From contig NC_046681.1 in NCBI RefSeq assembly GCF_009870125.1, positions 24,016,001-24,080,000 on the forward strand: 64,000 nt of DNA, given 5' to 3'. Below are positions 24,111 to 39,000 of this stretch, in pieces. This stretch comes from Drosophila pseudoobscura. Its lineage: Eukaryota; Arthropoda; Insecta; Diptera; Drosophilidae. The notes under the pieces are model-generated. The model was not told the DNA's origin. It worked only from the letters and a program-made list of their open reading frames with translations, and ran no database searches. Both the position numbers and the translations under genes were made by a program. Position 1 is the stretch's first letter. Each line of letters begins with the position of its first letter.

Positions 24111-27100
24111 CTCCCGCTTTTCGATGGCTCCATTCTCCAAATTCCAACCTTCTTTGATTTTGTTAAACACCTTTTGGAAAAGTACAGAAATCAAATTGTT
24201 CAGTTTGCGTTTAAACTAAAGCTGTAGACCAAAATGGTTGCATGGTCTGTTTCCTCGTTGCACGGCCAGTTATTCGGCGGCATTCTTCAAGCCTCGTTGG
24301 AGATAGTCCAAAAAAACATATACTCGTATATATATGTGGGGCATTTACATGAGTGCCTGATGTGTGGGTGTTTTCCGTGTAAGCGCTGACTAAGCCAACT
24401 CATGCTAGTTGGGTTTCTGTGAATGGATTTACGTGGAAGGAACATGGAAGGACAACACCACATGTGCAGCTGCAACAACTTGTGTGGCCAACGTGTTGAA
24501 ACTAAAAGGATTTTAAAAGCCACCAAAAGTGACGGGAAAGTTGATCTACACCAATGAGATGGGGCTATATCCAGACTACGTTATGCACCAGGGAAGACTT
24601 CCAAACAACATCAATCGTGGGTCTATCTTTTGTAGTCTAAACCTGAGCTTCTATTAAAACTACCTTCAAAGTCTTAATTCATTCATAATTTCCCTATCCT
24701 TTGTTTCGCTATGATTCTTGGTGAAGTGATTCCCCCTCATCATCCCCTTCCCAACATTTCGTGTACCCTATCTAACCACAAACTTGTTCTATTCTTATGA
24801 ATGCCAAGCACTCTTTAATTTCAATTTAATTTCATGGTTTTCTCATACAGGCTCTCCTAGTTTTATCGCTAGTTTTACATTCATCAAGAAATCAGATATT
24901 TTCAAAGCATATTTTGCGTGCGGGGCTGACGCAAACACACATACTTGTAGTCACTTCATTACTGGAAGACCAAAATCCAACGAACATGGGAAATTGTGAA
25001 AATTCAACAAGGCACGTGTAATGTAATCCCTTATCTTGGCTTGGCTAACAAAGTGGAAGCAAAATCCGCCATGACAACAGGCAAAATCCTTTCAACTATT
25101 CGACGAAAGGTAAAGAGGAAACCGCACACCGCCACCACAGTGTTCCACCATTCTTCTTCCACTACTCATCCACCATAACACTCCCACTCCTTTAAAACCG
25201 AACACTTTATGGCTCATTATTTTCAATGCAAGTTCGGTTCGGCTGGGGTTTGGTGCCGTTCCACTTAGTTCGGTGCTTCTTTCTTCACAGCGCTCGTTAG
25301 CTCATTTGCAGCTCATGTAACTTTTCATTAGAAAAAAAAATGAATTTAAAATGAATATTTAAACCTTGTGCATAATGCACATGGACAGCCATTAACGCTA
25401 ATGACGTCATGAAATTCAATGCACACCACACAGCAGAGGCACAGGACCAGGACGAGAGCCATGAGATGAGCTCACAGCTTTTTGCCACAAAATGGGGCAA
25501 CATAATGTTGGCCTCAACTTACCCTCGCTTAGTTTGGAAACATTTGCTCGGCCTTTTCATCTCTCCACCGGCCAGATATTGGAAACTTTCGAACAAAGCC
25601 CATCTATTATAATCAACGCCCTTTTCGAGGGTAGCAACAAAAAACTTGAGGCGTGCTATTGCTTATGGAGGGACATGATTTGAGGCAAGACACATGCGAA
25701 ATAGAAGAGCAAAAAGAACAGACAACAACAAGAAGAAAATGTGCGTGTGAGCATGTCGCAATTGCGTGCATCTAGTGGAGACTCTCACTAAGGGTCGGCC
25801 TTTCTCTCTTTATCTTCGACACATATCTTTGTCCTCCAAGATGATCCTACAGTGCCCCCCTTAAAGTGTCCAATAATAGTCCAAGTATTCCGTTCTTGTG
25901 CTTCATTATACTTTCTCCTCTACACGGTATCCCACAGACGACTACACTCAACTCTAAGCTCTCTAGCACATTTCCTTCCGGGCAAATGTGCGCGTGAGTG
26001 TTCCTATCTCATTTCTGGTTCGTTGCACGTCAACATTATCTGATTCTCCGCAATTTGCCAGTTTTTGACCAGCGCAGCATATGATTTTAATGACATCTGC
26101 CACATGCTCTCAAACCCAACTTTTAGTTGAAACAATCTCAAAGGTTAAGAGCCGAAAAAAGGACAGGAACAACTTTCATAGTCGAATATGGGTAAAAGAA
26201 TATTGGTAAAGGGATTCCGGACTGTTTCCATTATTGGGCCATAACAAAAGCTAGTGCCTGCCCGGGAGGGAAATATTTTTTCCGTTTTTGTAGTTCACGT
26301 ACGAGAGGCTGAGCGATAGATAGGGGAAGCAGAGAGAGAATTGTTGACAGTGCCAGAATGACTGTTGACCCGGCTTGGCACGATTTCCCTTCCATATACC
26401 GTGTTTGTATGCCAACTGCTTATGTTTTATTTACAGACATTTGCAGAGAGACAACATCCCAAGTCCTTCCAGCTTTGTGTTGTTTTGGCAAAACGTTTTA
26501 CGAGCCAGAAATATAGAATAAAATCAATTGTTCGACATATGTATGTGCACAAGACCGGTAAAAAATTATAAAACGATTTGATCAATATTTGTTATAAATG
26601 CACTTAAATCTAGGGGGAGTGAGGCAGAATTATTATTTTCAAACTTTCCAAAAACAAATTACGAGTTGCTAAAACTGCAATATAATTCTCACTTTCGCTA
26701 TCATGAAAATCACTTTTACGTTGCCTTATCCTGGCCAATTTTCCTTGGGGCCATTCCTTTTCGTTTCCTTTCCACAAAGCTATTTAGGAACTGCCATAAA
26801 CTTATCCGGGAGCTTGCAAAATATAATTAAACAAGCGCAAATTGAAATACGCAGCGTGCAGTGAGCCAAATATTATCAAAAATAGTCCCAAAAAATATAC
26901 ACAACAACTTACGCTGCAAACTTTGTGCTGCGAAAATATTAAGTGCCTTGTGGAGGAGAATATCCCGCGTCTTGGGCTCCGCTCCGCCACTCGAGCGGCG
27001 AAAGGAAGCTGCAACAACTTCCATTCTTTTCGGGCTACTTACTGGGTTTAACTGGTAATTGCAGTTTTTGGGGGCGCCACGGCGAAAATTGCCACGAATA

Positions 27101-30100
27101 GAGGGCCAACATAATGGCCTCTGACCCTGGTATACAACTCAATTTTATTTTGGCGGATATTTCCTGGCAAAATTCAGTTATTAAGGTTAAGAGGAGAACC
27201 AATGAACAGGAAGTTTCTTTGAGAACTCTTGCTATATCGAATAATACTTAAAAGTAAACAAAGTTTCAGAAGAATCTTTAAGAAATGCATTCGTGACCAA
27301 TGAAAATTTCCTTAGAGATATATTCAGATCAAGGAGGTGATATTTGAGAGCTTTCTGCCATTGGGAGCTTCTTTATGCCTATCAATGGAAGTTCATGATC
27401 CATCTGAAGGTCGAAAAAGGTACAACTGTACCCCAACAAAGACTATTATCTTGTAAAAGGAAGAAGTTTTAAATAAACAGTCATCCAAAAACCAACAACT
27501 CCCACAATCATTCTCTACTTATGATCTATCTATACATCAATATTTCGGAGAAGTATTTCCAGTACCTACCTCTACTTAGCAAACATTTATCGATTGTTTT
27601 GTATTCCTGACCTATCCACTTACGAGCAATCTAGTATACAACGGCACTGCTGGACCTGGTCTGATTTTCCATTTAATTCATAAATTTTTAATAATATCAA
27701 CAATCGAAACCTTTGCATCTTTCAGTAGCTTTCCAACAGAATTTGCGTTGACAACGTCATCAAGGGCACGCAGAAAAGAGCAGAGGCAGATATCCAAAAG
27801 AGCAATAACAAGAGGATAAAGGACATGGAAACGGACAACCTCATCATCATCCCCATCATCGTTGGCTGGTGCATGCGAGCAAAATAAATTGTAAATTGAA
27901 ATCAATAATTTACATGGGGCTTTTCAGTAGCCAGCAATCAGAAGTCCCTCCCTGGCATTGATTGCCATATGTCATTGATGAAATGCACAATTTGCTGGTG
28001 GATTAATTTATAATAATTTCATGGGTCCAACATATGCTGGACCCATATTTTGGGGGAAAACCCTTTGGAAATAAATCAAACTGCTGGAATGCAGATGTTC
28101 TGTTTTCCCTCTATAAATAATATGGTTGAACAAATAAATGGCTAGAAGTATGAAAGCATAAAGATAAATGTCCAACACTGCACTGCCATAACTACCCGAA
28201 AATAAAAGTGAAACAAAAATTTTGTAATAACTCAACAACAACTGCAGACAAGACTGAGATATTTTTGTTTTCATTACGGCCATAATTTGCCAATATTTTT
28301 TTCCGTAAAGGTGGAGAAAAATTTATTTTGCTTTCATTCATTAAGGAATCAAGGTATGCAATTTTTTGACAAGTTTTATCGGCAAAGGAATTCATTTATA
28401 ATTCATATTGTAAACAAAATATGAAGAAAAAGGTGCGGGAAGAAAAACAATTCGAAAAAAATTTAAGAACATATTCGCTTGCATCTCTGTTCTGTTTCTA
28501 TAGGCTTTAAAAACAAATATTTAAGAAAAAATATCTAACGAATAGTCTGCTTTTCCAAGCACTTGAATACCCTAACCGATCCATTGTTCTTACTTTTCTT
28601 AGCCGATTATAAAATAGGGTTTTAGTAAAAGATACTCTGACATGTTTCAGTAAAATATATAAAAAAGAATATTTTTAGCTATCCCAAGAGATCCGATATG
28701 CTTCCTTGCCTGCCCTGCAAACATCTAGGCAAAATATAATACACTCTGCAAGTTTATAACGAGCTTGATTCAATTTATCAACATTTTATTTCGAGCAAAC
28801 TGTAATCCCATTCTTTGAGCTCAATTTATATCGTTCTACCTCCTCTCCGGCTCGGTCCAGTAAGCAACTTTTTGCAACTTTAAGCCGAAAAGTATTTGCC
28901 GCATGCAGCACAGCCCAAAGAATGCAACATAAATGGAAACTTTTGGAAAACCTCAAGGCAGGCCGCCATGGACACCATAACCATGTGGGGACCGTGTTCG
29001 ACGTGTTGGCCCTTAAATCGAGCCACTCCGTATGTGGGGAAAAAAAAGCACTGCAGAAAAGGGAAATGCGAGAAAATCCACAGCAACGGCACTGCCACAG
29101 CCCATTTTAAGTGCCCTTTTTTTGGATGTTTTCTCTTTGCGCACCCCGTGGATTTTTTTAATTAAACGCGCCGCGACAATTTGACATCAATATCGAAATT
29201 AAGATCTTGCAGAGGCCGCACAACATTTCATCGGCAATAACAAGAACGAATGGGGAGGCTTTCTGTGAATCCGGGGGCTTCAGGTACAGTCCCAGATGCA
29301 GTGGAGAGAGAGAGAGAGGAACAGAACAACAACTTCCGTCACATGCTGTAAAAGCGGATATCCGCTGCAACAAATTTTTGCCGTTCTCGGTGGAAACTCC
29401 ACATTCGAATGGGGAAACGCATGAAAAAGAATATTGGGCTGCAGAGATATGAAAACAACACTGAATCGATTCTCTAAGGTATATTCTATTCCTGGGCTTA
29501 ACTGATGTCTGTACAGATGCCAAAAATGCTTTTAGGATTGCTAAGGATTGTATTGGTTCAACTGTGAAGTTCGTATAGAATTGGCATATCTCTGAAACAG
29601 GGATTGTCGTGGAAGTATCTTTGTTGTTTTCCAACAAAAAAGCTGGGAAGCTTCTGTCATATACACATGATCGAGTGTCGTGTATCTTTAAGTGTTACCA
29701 AAATGGTATTCGGAAGCTATCTTCACTCCCATTTTAGAGTTACATATAGCTCCCATTTTGTTTATCTCTAGGATATTATGTGGTCGTTTCCTTATTTCCA
29801 ATTTCAGCCAACCTTCTTGTATTTTCCCAACATTTTTGTTTTGTTTTGTGATTTTCAATTTGCTTTTGCCCTCCCTTTTTGCTCATTGCTGTCTTTTTTC
29901 ATGTGTAAATTGTCGGACGAGAGGCGGAGGGAGATGGGCATGTTGAGGGCTGGCGAGTGGGTGACATGTGTGGGCGTGGTCGTGCCGGATATTGATGTGT
30001 TATATGCGATGTTGTGACTGCAATATATTTGCCAAATGACTGTTGATGCCTCTGTCCCAGGCCCAGGCCCAACCCCAGCATCCTGCCACAGAACCCTCGA

Positions 30101-31366
30101 CGAGAACGACGAGAGATAAAAGTCGCCCATACGAGAAGGATGCAGGAGCAATAAAATGCTTGGTTCGAAGGATTCGGTTCGGTTTGGTTCGAGATGAGGA
30201 AATAATTGCGGCCCCTGGAAGTGTTGCCATAAAAATGCAAATGCCAAACGCTGAAAAGTGGCGAATGGTTGGAGCCCAGAAGTGGGCTTGGGCATGGCCA
30301 AAATAGAGTAAATGGTAATAATGAAACTCTCGAACAGTAGAAATCCACTCTGGCATTTATAATAAATGGAAAAGTTAAGAGTTGAAAAGGAGACAAATCG
30401 AATAACACATTCATTTGCAGGAGTTTTCAACTACTGTGCGTTTCGATACATTAATCATGGATGTATTTTCGTTTAAGAGTAAAAATCATGTGAAAATATT
30501 TGACATTTCCTGCTGAAAGTATGGCCAAAATCGAAGAAGATCCGCTATCGCATATAGAAAAAGATATATGTATATGATATGGCACTGTCCAATGAATTTA
30601 TTTATTCATTTTATAGAAAAAATTGTGTTTTTTTCGATAGAAAGGAACAAACTTCGATGAACGGCATACAATAACTATATTTTATGTGTCTGCAAAAAGT
30701 CCCGCCACATTCAGGATTATCTATTAATAAATCATCATTCTTAACACTGCCTAATGGCACCGAAACGCACTGTATGTGTCCCCACAAAAGGCTATCAAAT
30801 GGCCATAAAAAATGTATAGAGAAATACAATTTTAATCTATGATTCGGTCAGAGGTCATCTGGTAACAGCTTGTCGGATAAATGGGCAAAAAAAAAAGCAG
30901 CCAGCTTGATGTCAATTAATAAATAATACCAATATTATTAATAGATTGGAGTGTTATTTGTTGGGATTTGTTTTGTGTGCTTAAAGTTTATGGGCTTAAA
31001 AATAAAAACAAAAATTTTATATGGTTATAAATGTTCCTTAATGTGAAAAGTATTTAAGCTTTTTTAATCCAATTTATGGTCAAAGATTTTAAGAATTTAT
31101 GAAAAAGCATTTCAACGAATTAGTGGTGTGAAAAAATTAATGATAAAATCAAGATCCAGTATAGGAATTTAAATTAGAAGTTAAGTAATCAAAGAAACTC
31201 CTCATAGCTTGTTGCTCTTTGGCAGTCCTTCATTATGGCTAATGGCTCTCAGAAACATTGTAAGCCACTTTCTGTGCTAACCGCATGCTAACATACTTGT
31301 GTGAGTCTGAACCCACTCATGAGTTCTTTTATAGCTGAGAAAGTTTGATGAGTTGATGGTTAAACA

Positions 31367-31396
31367 TCATCATCATCATCATCATTATCATCGTCA
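31367..31396. repeat. (CAT)n microsatellite
   Basis: CAT trinucleotides with one or two interruptions. Confidence 0.85.
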
Positions 31397-32336
31397 TAGT
31401 TGGCACCCCTCCGCCTTTCATCAAAAGTTCTCCTATGCTTATGCTGTTGTTTATTCAAACTTTTTAATTGCATTAAGTCACTGGAGATCTCTTTGGCTGC
31501 CACAAACAAAAGGAATAGAGAGAGTGGAGTATGAGTACTACTTACCACAACTAAGTCTGAGTGTTGGAGATGTGTGTGGAGAAAACAAGGAGAGAGGAAT
31601 ACTTGAGAAAATCAAGACAACTTCAGGCGTCCGACTTTGAGCAATCTGTATCTTGTAGAAATTCATGGAGCGTTAGCAATTAAATATATGAGATTTATGT
31701 ATATTGAAAGAAGACTTTAGTTAGCAGAGGATCCTGCGTAATACAGCCACAATTTTGGTTTAGAAGACATTTTATATTTCAACAATATAGCACTTTAAGT
31801 TTAGGAGTAGGCCAACAAGTTGGTTAATTGCCTAATAAAACCAAAGGAACTAAGGAAAACCACTCGAAATGTTTTCATAATCTCCTATAAAAACTTCTGG
31901 TTAAACTTTTTAAATATAAATTAAATGCTCCCATTATATTTCATCCATTAAACACCGACGGCTATTGCTGCTAGAATAAAATGCTTCTATTATCTGTCTA
32001 AACGTTTAATACACTGAAAACAAAAAGTTTATAAATGTACCTCACAATTTTATACAACTAAAACTTCAATATCATAATCCAGTTCCAGTACTTTTGGAAA
32101 TAAGAGCCAAAACTAGTACTTCAGAATAAATCATGCCAGACCTTTCGTATACCAGTATATATAGTGTCTATAAGAATGTATGTAGGTGTGTGTGAAATAT
32201 AAGCAGAGAGAATTCCATTTTGCAGTTTTATAGCCCCCTCAACGGCGTTGCATTTGTTTCATAATGGTCCAAAAACTTTTCCCTTGCAAAGTTTTTGTAT
32301 CTCGGCACCAACTGCATCAGACATGCATGTACATAT

Positions 32337-32405
32337 CAGTATCTGTATCTGTATCAGTATCTGTTTCTGCCGCTGCAGCTGTATCTGTATCTGCTGCTGC
32401 ATCTG
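32337..32405. repeat. (TATCTG/TATCAG)n tandem repeat
   Basis: Imperfect hexamer array of TATCTG, TATCAG and TTTCTG words interrupted by CCGCTGCAGC. Confidence 0.75.
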
Positions 32406-33582
32406 CACGAGTCCTCCAACCTCCAACTGTATCTCAATGTGGCAATCAAGTTTTCTGTCCGTGTGTTTTTTGGCAACTCGCTTCTAATTGCAGTTGAAAA
32501 TTTGTTAGGCAGCTTTTGAATTTTCTAATTGAATTTCGCTTATTGCCAAGAGCTACTGTATATCATACTCCTTCTCTCCCTCGTTCTCGTTCGGTTTTCC
32601 CGTTGGCCATTCGTATCCTTTTCAAACATGCCAAGAGCGCAATAATATAGCTTTAGTATCCCTGTGTGTGTATCAAATAACAATTACCAAAAGGTCCTCC
32701 CACATACAAGGGCAAATAACACACAATATATATATATGAAAACAAATAAGAATTTTATATTTTTTTTGCTACCTTTTTGCCCCTTTCATTTATGCTTTTT
32801 GCCCTTTGCCTTTGCCTTGGCATTCCCTCTTGAGTCGTCCTCGAGGCAAGCTTACCATGGAAATATGAGAAAATTTGCACAAAGCTTTTCGCAATATTGC
32901 CGCGACTCTCAAAAAGAACAATAAAAAAACAAAAGACAATCACCTGGCTGTTGAAACATTCGTAGGTCGAGGGTCGAGGGGCATGGGTCTTCGACGATGC
33001 TGGAGGTTAAGTGTTGTTATCATCTGTTTATTGAAATTGCGTATCGAATATTGTTTTTCAAATGGAAAAAAAAGTCTACATGGAGTTGTTCTGGTTTCCG
33101 ATTTCACCTGGCAAAAGTTCAAAATAATTCAGGAATGGAGAAGTGAAGTTTCTTTGAAATTCGATGCCTTTTCTGTATGAATTTCCCTCCTTTAAATGTG
33201 TTGCCTATTTCTCAGCCTGTGGCAGCATTGTTGCTGCTGCTGCAATCAGCGCAAAGGGACTTTCCAACATTTCGACAAAAACTTTTCCTATTTGCCAGCA
33301 AGTCGTTAAGACATCAACAGCTCCTTCCACCTTCCACCCGCCCCACTTCCCGTTTTTGAGCTGTTTTTGTATTCATATTTTTTTTCAACTCTCTGAAAAC
33401 TAAAACCATGAAAGCATAATGACAACCCCGGCGACAAGTGCACGTAATGGCTGAAGAACAAGATGGAAAGTAAAGCGAAAATAGAAATAGAGACAGAGAC
33501 AGAGACTGAGAGAGAAGAAGGTCTTTTGGTCTCCATCTGCCACTGGGAGGCACCGCAAAACGCTTGGCAGGCAATTAGCAAT

Positions 33583-33600
33583 GGGGGGGGGGGGGGGGGG
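33583..33600. repeat. Homopolymer of 18 G
   Basis: Eighteen consecutive G residues, immediately followed by CGAGGCGCC. The length may be unstable or affected by sequencing. Confidence 0.9.
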
Positions 33601-33884
33601 CGAGGCGCCAAATGTGGATTTGCGAATTCTCCTTTTCTCCTCTAATGTTCTGTTCTGTTGCTCCATCGCGACAACATTAATTAGATTAAAATGTCTACAA
33701 ATCATTTCGGAACGGCACACCCGAGACGAGAGTGGCAGCATCAGGAGGGGGCAAGTAAGCTCCACTCCGTAAGCTCACACATTATTCACACGCCTCGCAG
33801 CACACAATTTCCCCAGTTTCCCGAAAATGCAAATTGCGCTATCCAAAACAGCAGTTAAGGCAACAAAAAAAGAAGTAGGAATGA

Positions 33885-34107
33885 TGTACTCGATACTTCG
33901 ACTATAAAATACCCGCTAGTCACACCAATTAAAATTAGAGCAAATCCTCAGAGATGGAGTCTTTCGAATAGACGAGAGACATTGCAGTTCCTTCCAGAAC
34001 TACCTAATCAAATGTGTATTTGGGGGAATCGGCTGTACAAATATCTAGTTTATGGTTAAAGCTTTTATGACGCATATACCCAAGGACCCTCTTTGTACCG
34101 GGTATTA
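33885..34107. mobile_element. Possible decayed DINE-1 relic
   Basis: Starts with words like ACTCGATAC and AATACCCGC and ends with ATACCC, a spacer and CCGGGTATTAA, matching the order of words at the ends of DINE-1 copies. The middle is not recognisable. Confidence 0.3.
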
Positions 34108-34305
34108 AAAGAACCCAAATGCGGACTAAAGCAATTTAAAGCAGTGCGCTGGGCTAACACAAACGAATCTGTCTAAAAATACCAACAATAACAGCTACCA
34201 GGATCTGCCCCCGAAACAATTACAAAAACTATAAGCCTCCAAAGGATTCGCCCAGCAAATAAACCAAAAATGGAAATCATCCCAGCGTCAGGAAACAAGG
34301 CAAAG

Positions 34306-34322
34306 AGAGAGAGAGAGAGAGG
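34306..34322. repeat. (GA)n microsatellite
   Basis: Short uninterrupted GA run. Confidence 0.85.
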
Positions 34323-35966
34323 ATAGGGGATTCCCCTGGGGAGCAGCAAATACAAATTGTCCGTTATCAGCTGTGGGATCGACTTTGGTGTTGCCCTGCA
34401 ATAAGCGAAGCTTTAATTGGGTTCTCGCTGCCAACCGAAAAGGGCGTCGATTCGGTGGATTGGGAGCGTGTGGAGTGTGTGGATTTTGGGGATACCAGCA
34501 GCATAATTAAAGAGTGCGAGCATAGGAGCATAGCATCCCCCCCCCTCGCCACTCGTCTGGCATGAGCCATGGCCTGGGGTGGCACAAAGCTCATGTTAAT
34601 TACAGAATAAGTCCCTCGTACGGGGACCATGCTGGGATTTACTTATTTTTACCGAAAAGCTCATCTTAGACTGGGGATAATTCGGGAAGTCATAAGCACA
34701 TTGACTCCTGAATACTTCTAATGGGATTTATCATAGCAAAAGATCGGAAAATCTCAACAGGAAAGTGGTAAAAATATGAAACAAACGTCTCTGTTTTTGT
34801 TAGTATAATCCCTGAGATAGTCCCCAAATGTCACATGCAAACAGAGATGGAAAACAAAAACCATTTAAGGAACGTTTTGAATATTTCTGAAGCCAATCCT
34901 TGCCACAGCAAACTACCCACAAAATCGCACTCGTTCGTACTGACTGAACTGACGAATCCTCACAGCATGCTGCCATTGTAGCCAAGTTCTTCTTTGGCCA
35001 AAGCCTAAACCATCGCCTCTATGCAAAAGATAAAACCGAAATACAAAATCCTGCTCATCCAGGGCGCCCTTACCCTACCTGCACTGCTTTCAGGACGATG
35101 CCGAGGCCTCTTTTGGGGCCTGGATGTTGCTTTTGTTTCTGGTTTCTGGCTGGTTTCTCGTTGAGCATGCCCGCAAAATGCCTTAATCATGGCTCGTAAA
35201 TCTTTGATGTTTCATTTGTGCCAAAACGCTAAACGATTTTTAAAATAGCTGAGGGCTGGTTAAGCCCAGAACGTTCAGAGCCCGACCATAAATTATTGGT
35301 TCTGACTGCGGCAATTTGTTGTCTTACTCGTACTTTAACAGCATCCGCATCGCTCCTCTCCCTCCCTCTCTCTATCTATGTATCTTCTGCACTGAAAAAT
35401 TCACTTGCTGTGCAGTTCGCCCTTCCAATTGCAAATTCAATTTGGTACAAACAAAAAAGAATACACAACCTTTGCGTTGATTTCGGTTCCGTTCTCCCCT
35501 CCCTACCTCCCTCCCTCCCAACGGCAGAGGCAAAGGCTGGGTAAGAGCAAAGCAAATCGAAGTGGAAGTAGATTTCGATGTAGAAAATGCTGCATAGAAC
35601 AGCAAATATCTAAGAGAAATTGAATATAAATACGAAATCAAATCGAGTTTGATCGAGTTTTTAGAATGCAGTCATTCCGCATAGTTGATTGAAAAGGATT
35701 ATGGCAAATAGTTTTGCTTTTGCTACATCCTTCATCCCTTTTTTCTAGGTTGCAGCGGGAAACTCTAGGCTTCATTGGAGTCTGGGTAATTCAGTTCTTT
35801 CGTAATTGGCTCCTCTCTGTGGGCAAACGGAGGGGAAATAAAATCAGCAGCCAATTCGGTTGAAAGTGCTTAACATTTTTGTACAGTCTCAGTTTCAACT
35901 GCTGCTGCCTGCTCGTGGCAGGGGGAAGCGGCGCTTAAAGTGCATTCCAATTAAGAAACTGTGGAA

Positions 35967-36028
35967 GGCAACAGTTCTGGCTCTGGCTCTCGCTTGGGCT
36001 CTGGCTCTGGCTCTGACTCTGGCTCCTC
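35967..36028. repeat. (CTGGCT)n tandem repeat
   Basis: Hexamer array of CTGGCT with CTCGCT, GGGCT and CTGACT variants. Confidence 0.8.
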
Positions 36029-39000
36029 TTCTCTCCGTGCCACCGCTCGTCTCCCGCATGCCTGTGCCTAATGGAGCGCCCACAAGTGTCGCTTACGCTT
36101 CTGAGATTTTGGATTTGTAGGCAACCCCAACCCTTTGGATGGTGATGGAACAGTGAGACCCCCTAATCACGAAAGGCACGAAGGCTCGAATTTAATAGAG
36201 GTCCCCGAGTACTCCACCCACAACACAGCAATCACGTTGACCTCTCCACGAGGTGGGGGCGGGGGGAGAGAAACGGCCGCAGCCTTTTGGCTTTGCCTGG
36301 AACAAATGTGAAAATTGTTTTGCTGGCTTTGGCCTTTTAGTCCCCGAACCGGCTGTCAAACGCATTTGCTCAAAAGGCAAGTTGGAAGGCCGCCAGTTGT
36401 TTGATTCCTTTTTTTCCTCCTCTTCCGCCTCCGCCCCGTAAAAGTTACGCAATCGGAGAAAACTCCGGTTCCCGGACACAAAGTTACAATTGCATGGTTT
36501 ACGGGTATCTGCAATGGGAAGTGCACTGGAGCAAAGTTGCTCCAACTCTTTGAGTGATTAGATGTCCTCCAGGGGGACGGTTTAAATTTTAAAGTTTCCC
36601 AGATACCCTCGGACCAAACTAAACTGCAATTCGAAAGTTCCAGGAAACAATGAAATATTCATTCAACTGCAGTCCATCTCTCGAACGGTTGTCTTCTGGG
36701 AGGAGCAAATGTTTATAAAAGTAGCAAATCAAAGTTGGTTGAGTGGAAGCACAGCTCGGGGACAGCGATTCCCGTTGGGGCTAGATTGCAGAGTAGCCAA
36801 AAACAATAACACACTCGTTTAATTGTTGCAATTTCACGTAGATAAAGTGGTACTTACTTCTTGATAGATTGGTATTCTGTGCTTACTCTGTGATTTCTTT
36901 GGAGTTTGGTATAAAACGTACTTACTCTTTGTTTTGTTGGAAATTAATGATGGAGGTCTCACATGACGAGTGCAGCGCACCTCTAGCTATTGATTTCAAT
37001 TTAATATGTAACTCGTAAGTACTATATGTATGCCTTGGTTAAACAATGTCACCAGATTCGTAGCACTTTAGGAATTCCCCAGGGCACAAATGCTTCATAT
37101 AATTAAACATTCATTGTGGCTGGTGTTCTCAGAATACGTAGGGAATGTAGGGAAAATATTCTCAATCGCACATCAAATATTATTGGGTCTAACAGCGGAT
37201 TTGAAGATCTCAATTTCAATTGTAAAAAGAATAGCCTTTAACTTCAATTTTTATTATATTCAATTTAAAATACAGCTCTCTTAAAAATGGACTGTAAATT
37301 AAGAGGAATCTAATAAACTAAACGAAAATTACTTACGAATATTCATTGCTTTATGTGTATATGTGTTATTATGTAGCATTGTGCTAGCACAAAAACTAAA
37401 GCTGTATAGAAATGAGTATGACCTCTAAGACGTCTAAGGCCAATTGCGATCCTATCCCTAGACAACGCAGAAAAAAGCGAGTGCGAATTCGCTCCTAGGC
37501 GAAACACCTCCCAAACACCACAGGAGAGGACACAATTGAGGCGAAAATCAAGAACGAGCGAGAGCGAATTATCGAAAGCACGAAACAGATCAACGAGAGA
37601 GGCGCCGCGACGAGAGACTTTCAGTTCAGCCTCCGACGAAAAGGGTGTTGCGAAACTTTACTCGTATAAACAAAGGAAAACTTTGATGGAAATTACATAT
37701 GTAAATACAAAATGCGGTTTTTGCGGTTAGCGAAATACTCTATAGCCAAAGAAACACATTCACCATAAAAGTGAGCACTCAAATCGGATGCAACGTTCAC
37801 GTTTGCCTAAAAGTCGAGTGAAGTGTCACTAATTGGAGGTTGGACAACCATAGAATCCAATTTTGTATCAATAACGCTTGATGAAATTCTCTCGCCAAAT
37901 GGAAAACCGGCAACAACAAATTCATATAAATTTACTAGCAATTTATGCAGACACACAAAGACACAAAAGTGCCACAACACTGACCATATAACAGCGAGTA
38001 TAAAAACTGAAGCCCCGATAACAACAATGCCACTGACAACAATGCCCGTAAAAGTCAGTCAGTAGTAAAAAGTAGTTTATTTAAGTAGCTGAGCGCGAAA
38101 AATTGTATTTTCCTAAAGGTATTTTTAGAAGGAGGAGGTCGTAAAGCATGTCATTCCTGGGCGAGTATGTGTTCGGCGTGGGGGCTGACTTCATCTCATC
38201 TGCAGTCTTTCATTCCAGAGTATTTGCATTTGCATGCGAGTGTGGGAGTGTGTGTACTCTTCGCTTCTGTTTGCTTATTTAAGTCGTTTGCAATTTTTGC
38301 TTTACTTTTTCTTTGCAGAGTCAACGCATAAAAAATAACCTAGAAATGCAGTACCGCTGCACGGTTTCATTTTCTTTTTTATTTAGTGCTACATCCATGA
38401 TGTAGGAACTTTTGCAATTACAAAACTTACACAAAACGAGCATACACTACAGACACATTTTGTAAATTGTACTATTTAATTTGGTTAGAGCTAGCAACGA
38501 GAGAGGAGAATGGGGGAGTGAAGGAGTGACTTTAACAGCTGACAGCTTAAATCAAGATGGCTGACTCGCGCTCTCCTCTCTCTCTCTCGCTCTCCTTTGT
38601 ATTGTCAATCTCCATTGCAACCGGAAAAAAAGGAGCATGGACGGGATGGCAGGAAGCACGCGAGCAGGTTGTCCCCAATGGGAATCTGCCCACTAAAATG
38701 CTATTTTTCACTCTATTCGAGCGGAAGTTGAGTGACAGAAGCGAGAGCAGGCGGGCAGGAGAGCCGCAGCGGAATCAAAAGCAGTAGAAACTGCCACCGG
38801 ATGTTTAGCATACTAACAGACCCGCACACACACACACACACAGAGCTGCTATTTGAAAAACAACAAGAGAGCAGTCGGTGGTCGAGTGGCTCGACAACGG
38901 GATACCTGGTAACACAGATGTTGCTTGGTGGATCAAAAAGCAAGGGTTTCAACTCTGGTCTCTGAGTACTTGCCTTCGTCTGTTCCTCAATGGCTATGGC

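Noticed and set aside
27678-27905. 75-aa acidic/hydrophobic frame on the minus strand
   Set aside because: No in-frame ATG.
29158-29637. 159-aa open frame on the minus strand
   Set aside because: Starts at TTG with no ATG until near its end.
29855-30430. 191-aa open frame on the minus strand, with two further frames open
   Set aside because: It begins at TTG, all three minus frames are open at once, and nothing resembles a protein family.
38557-38787. 76-aa frame with a good ATG context
   Set aside because: Composed largely of CTCTCT-derived Ser/Leu and Arg/Glu low-complexity sequence, with no other support.
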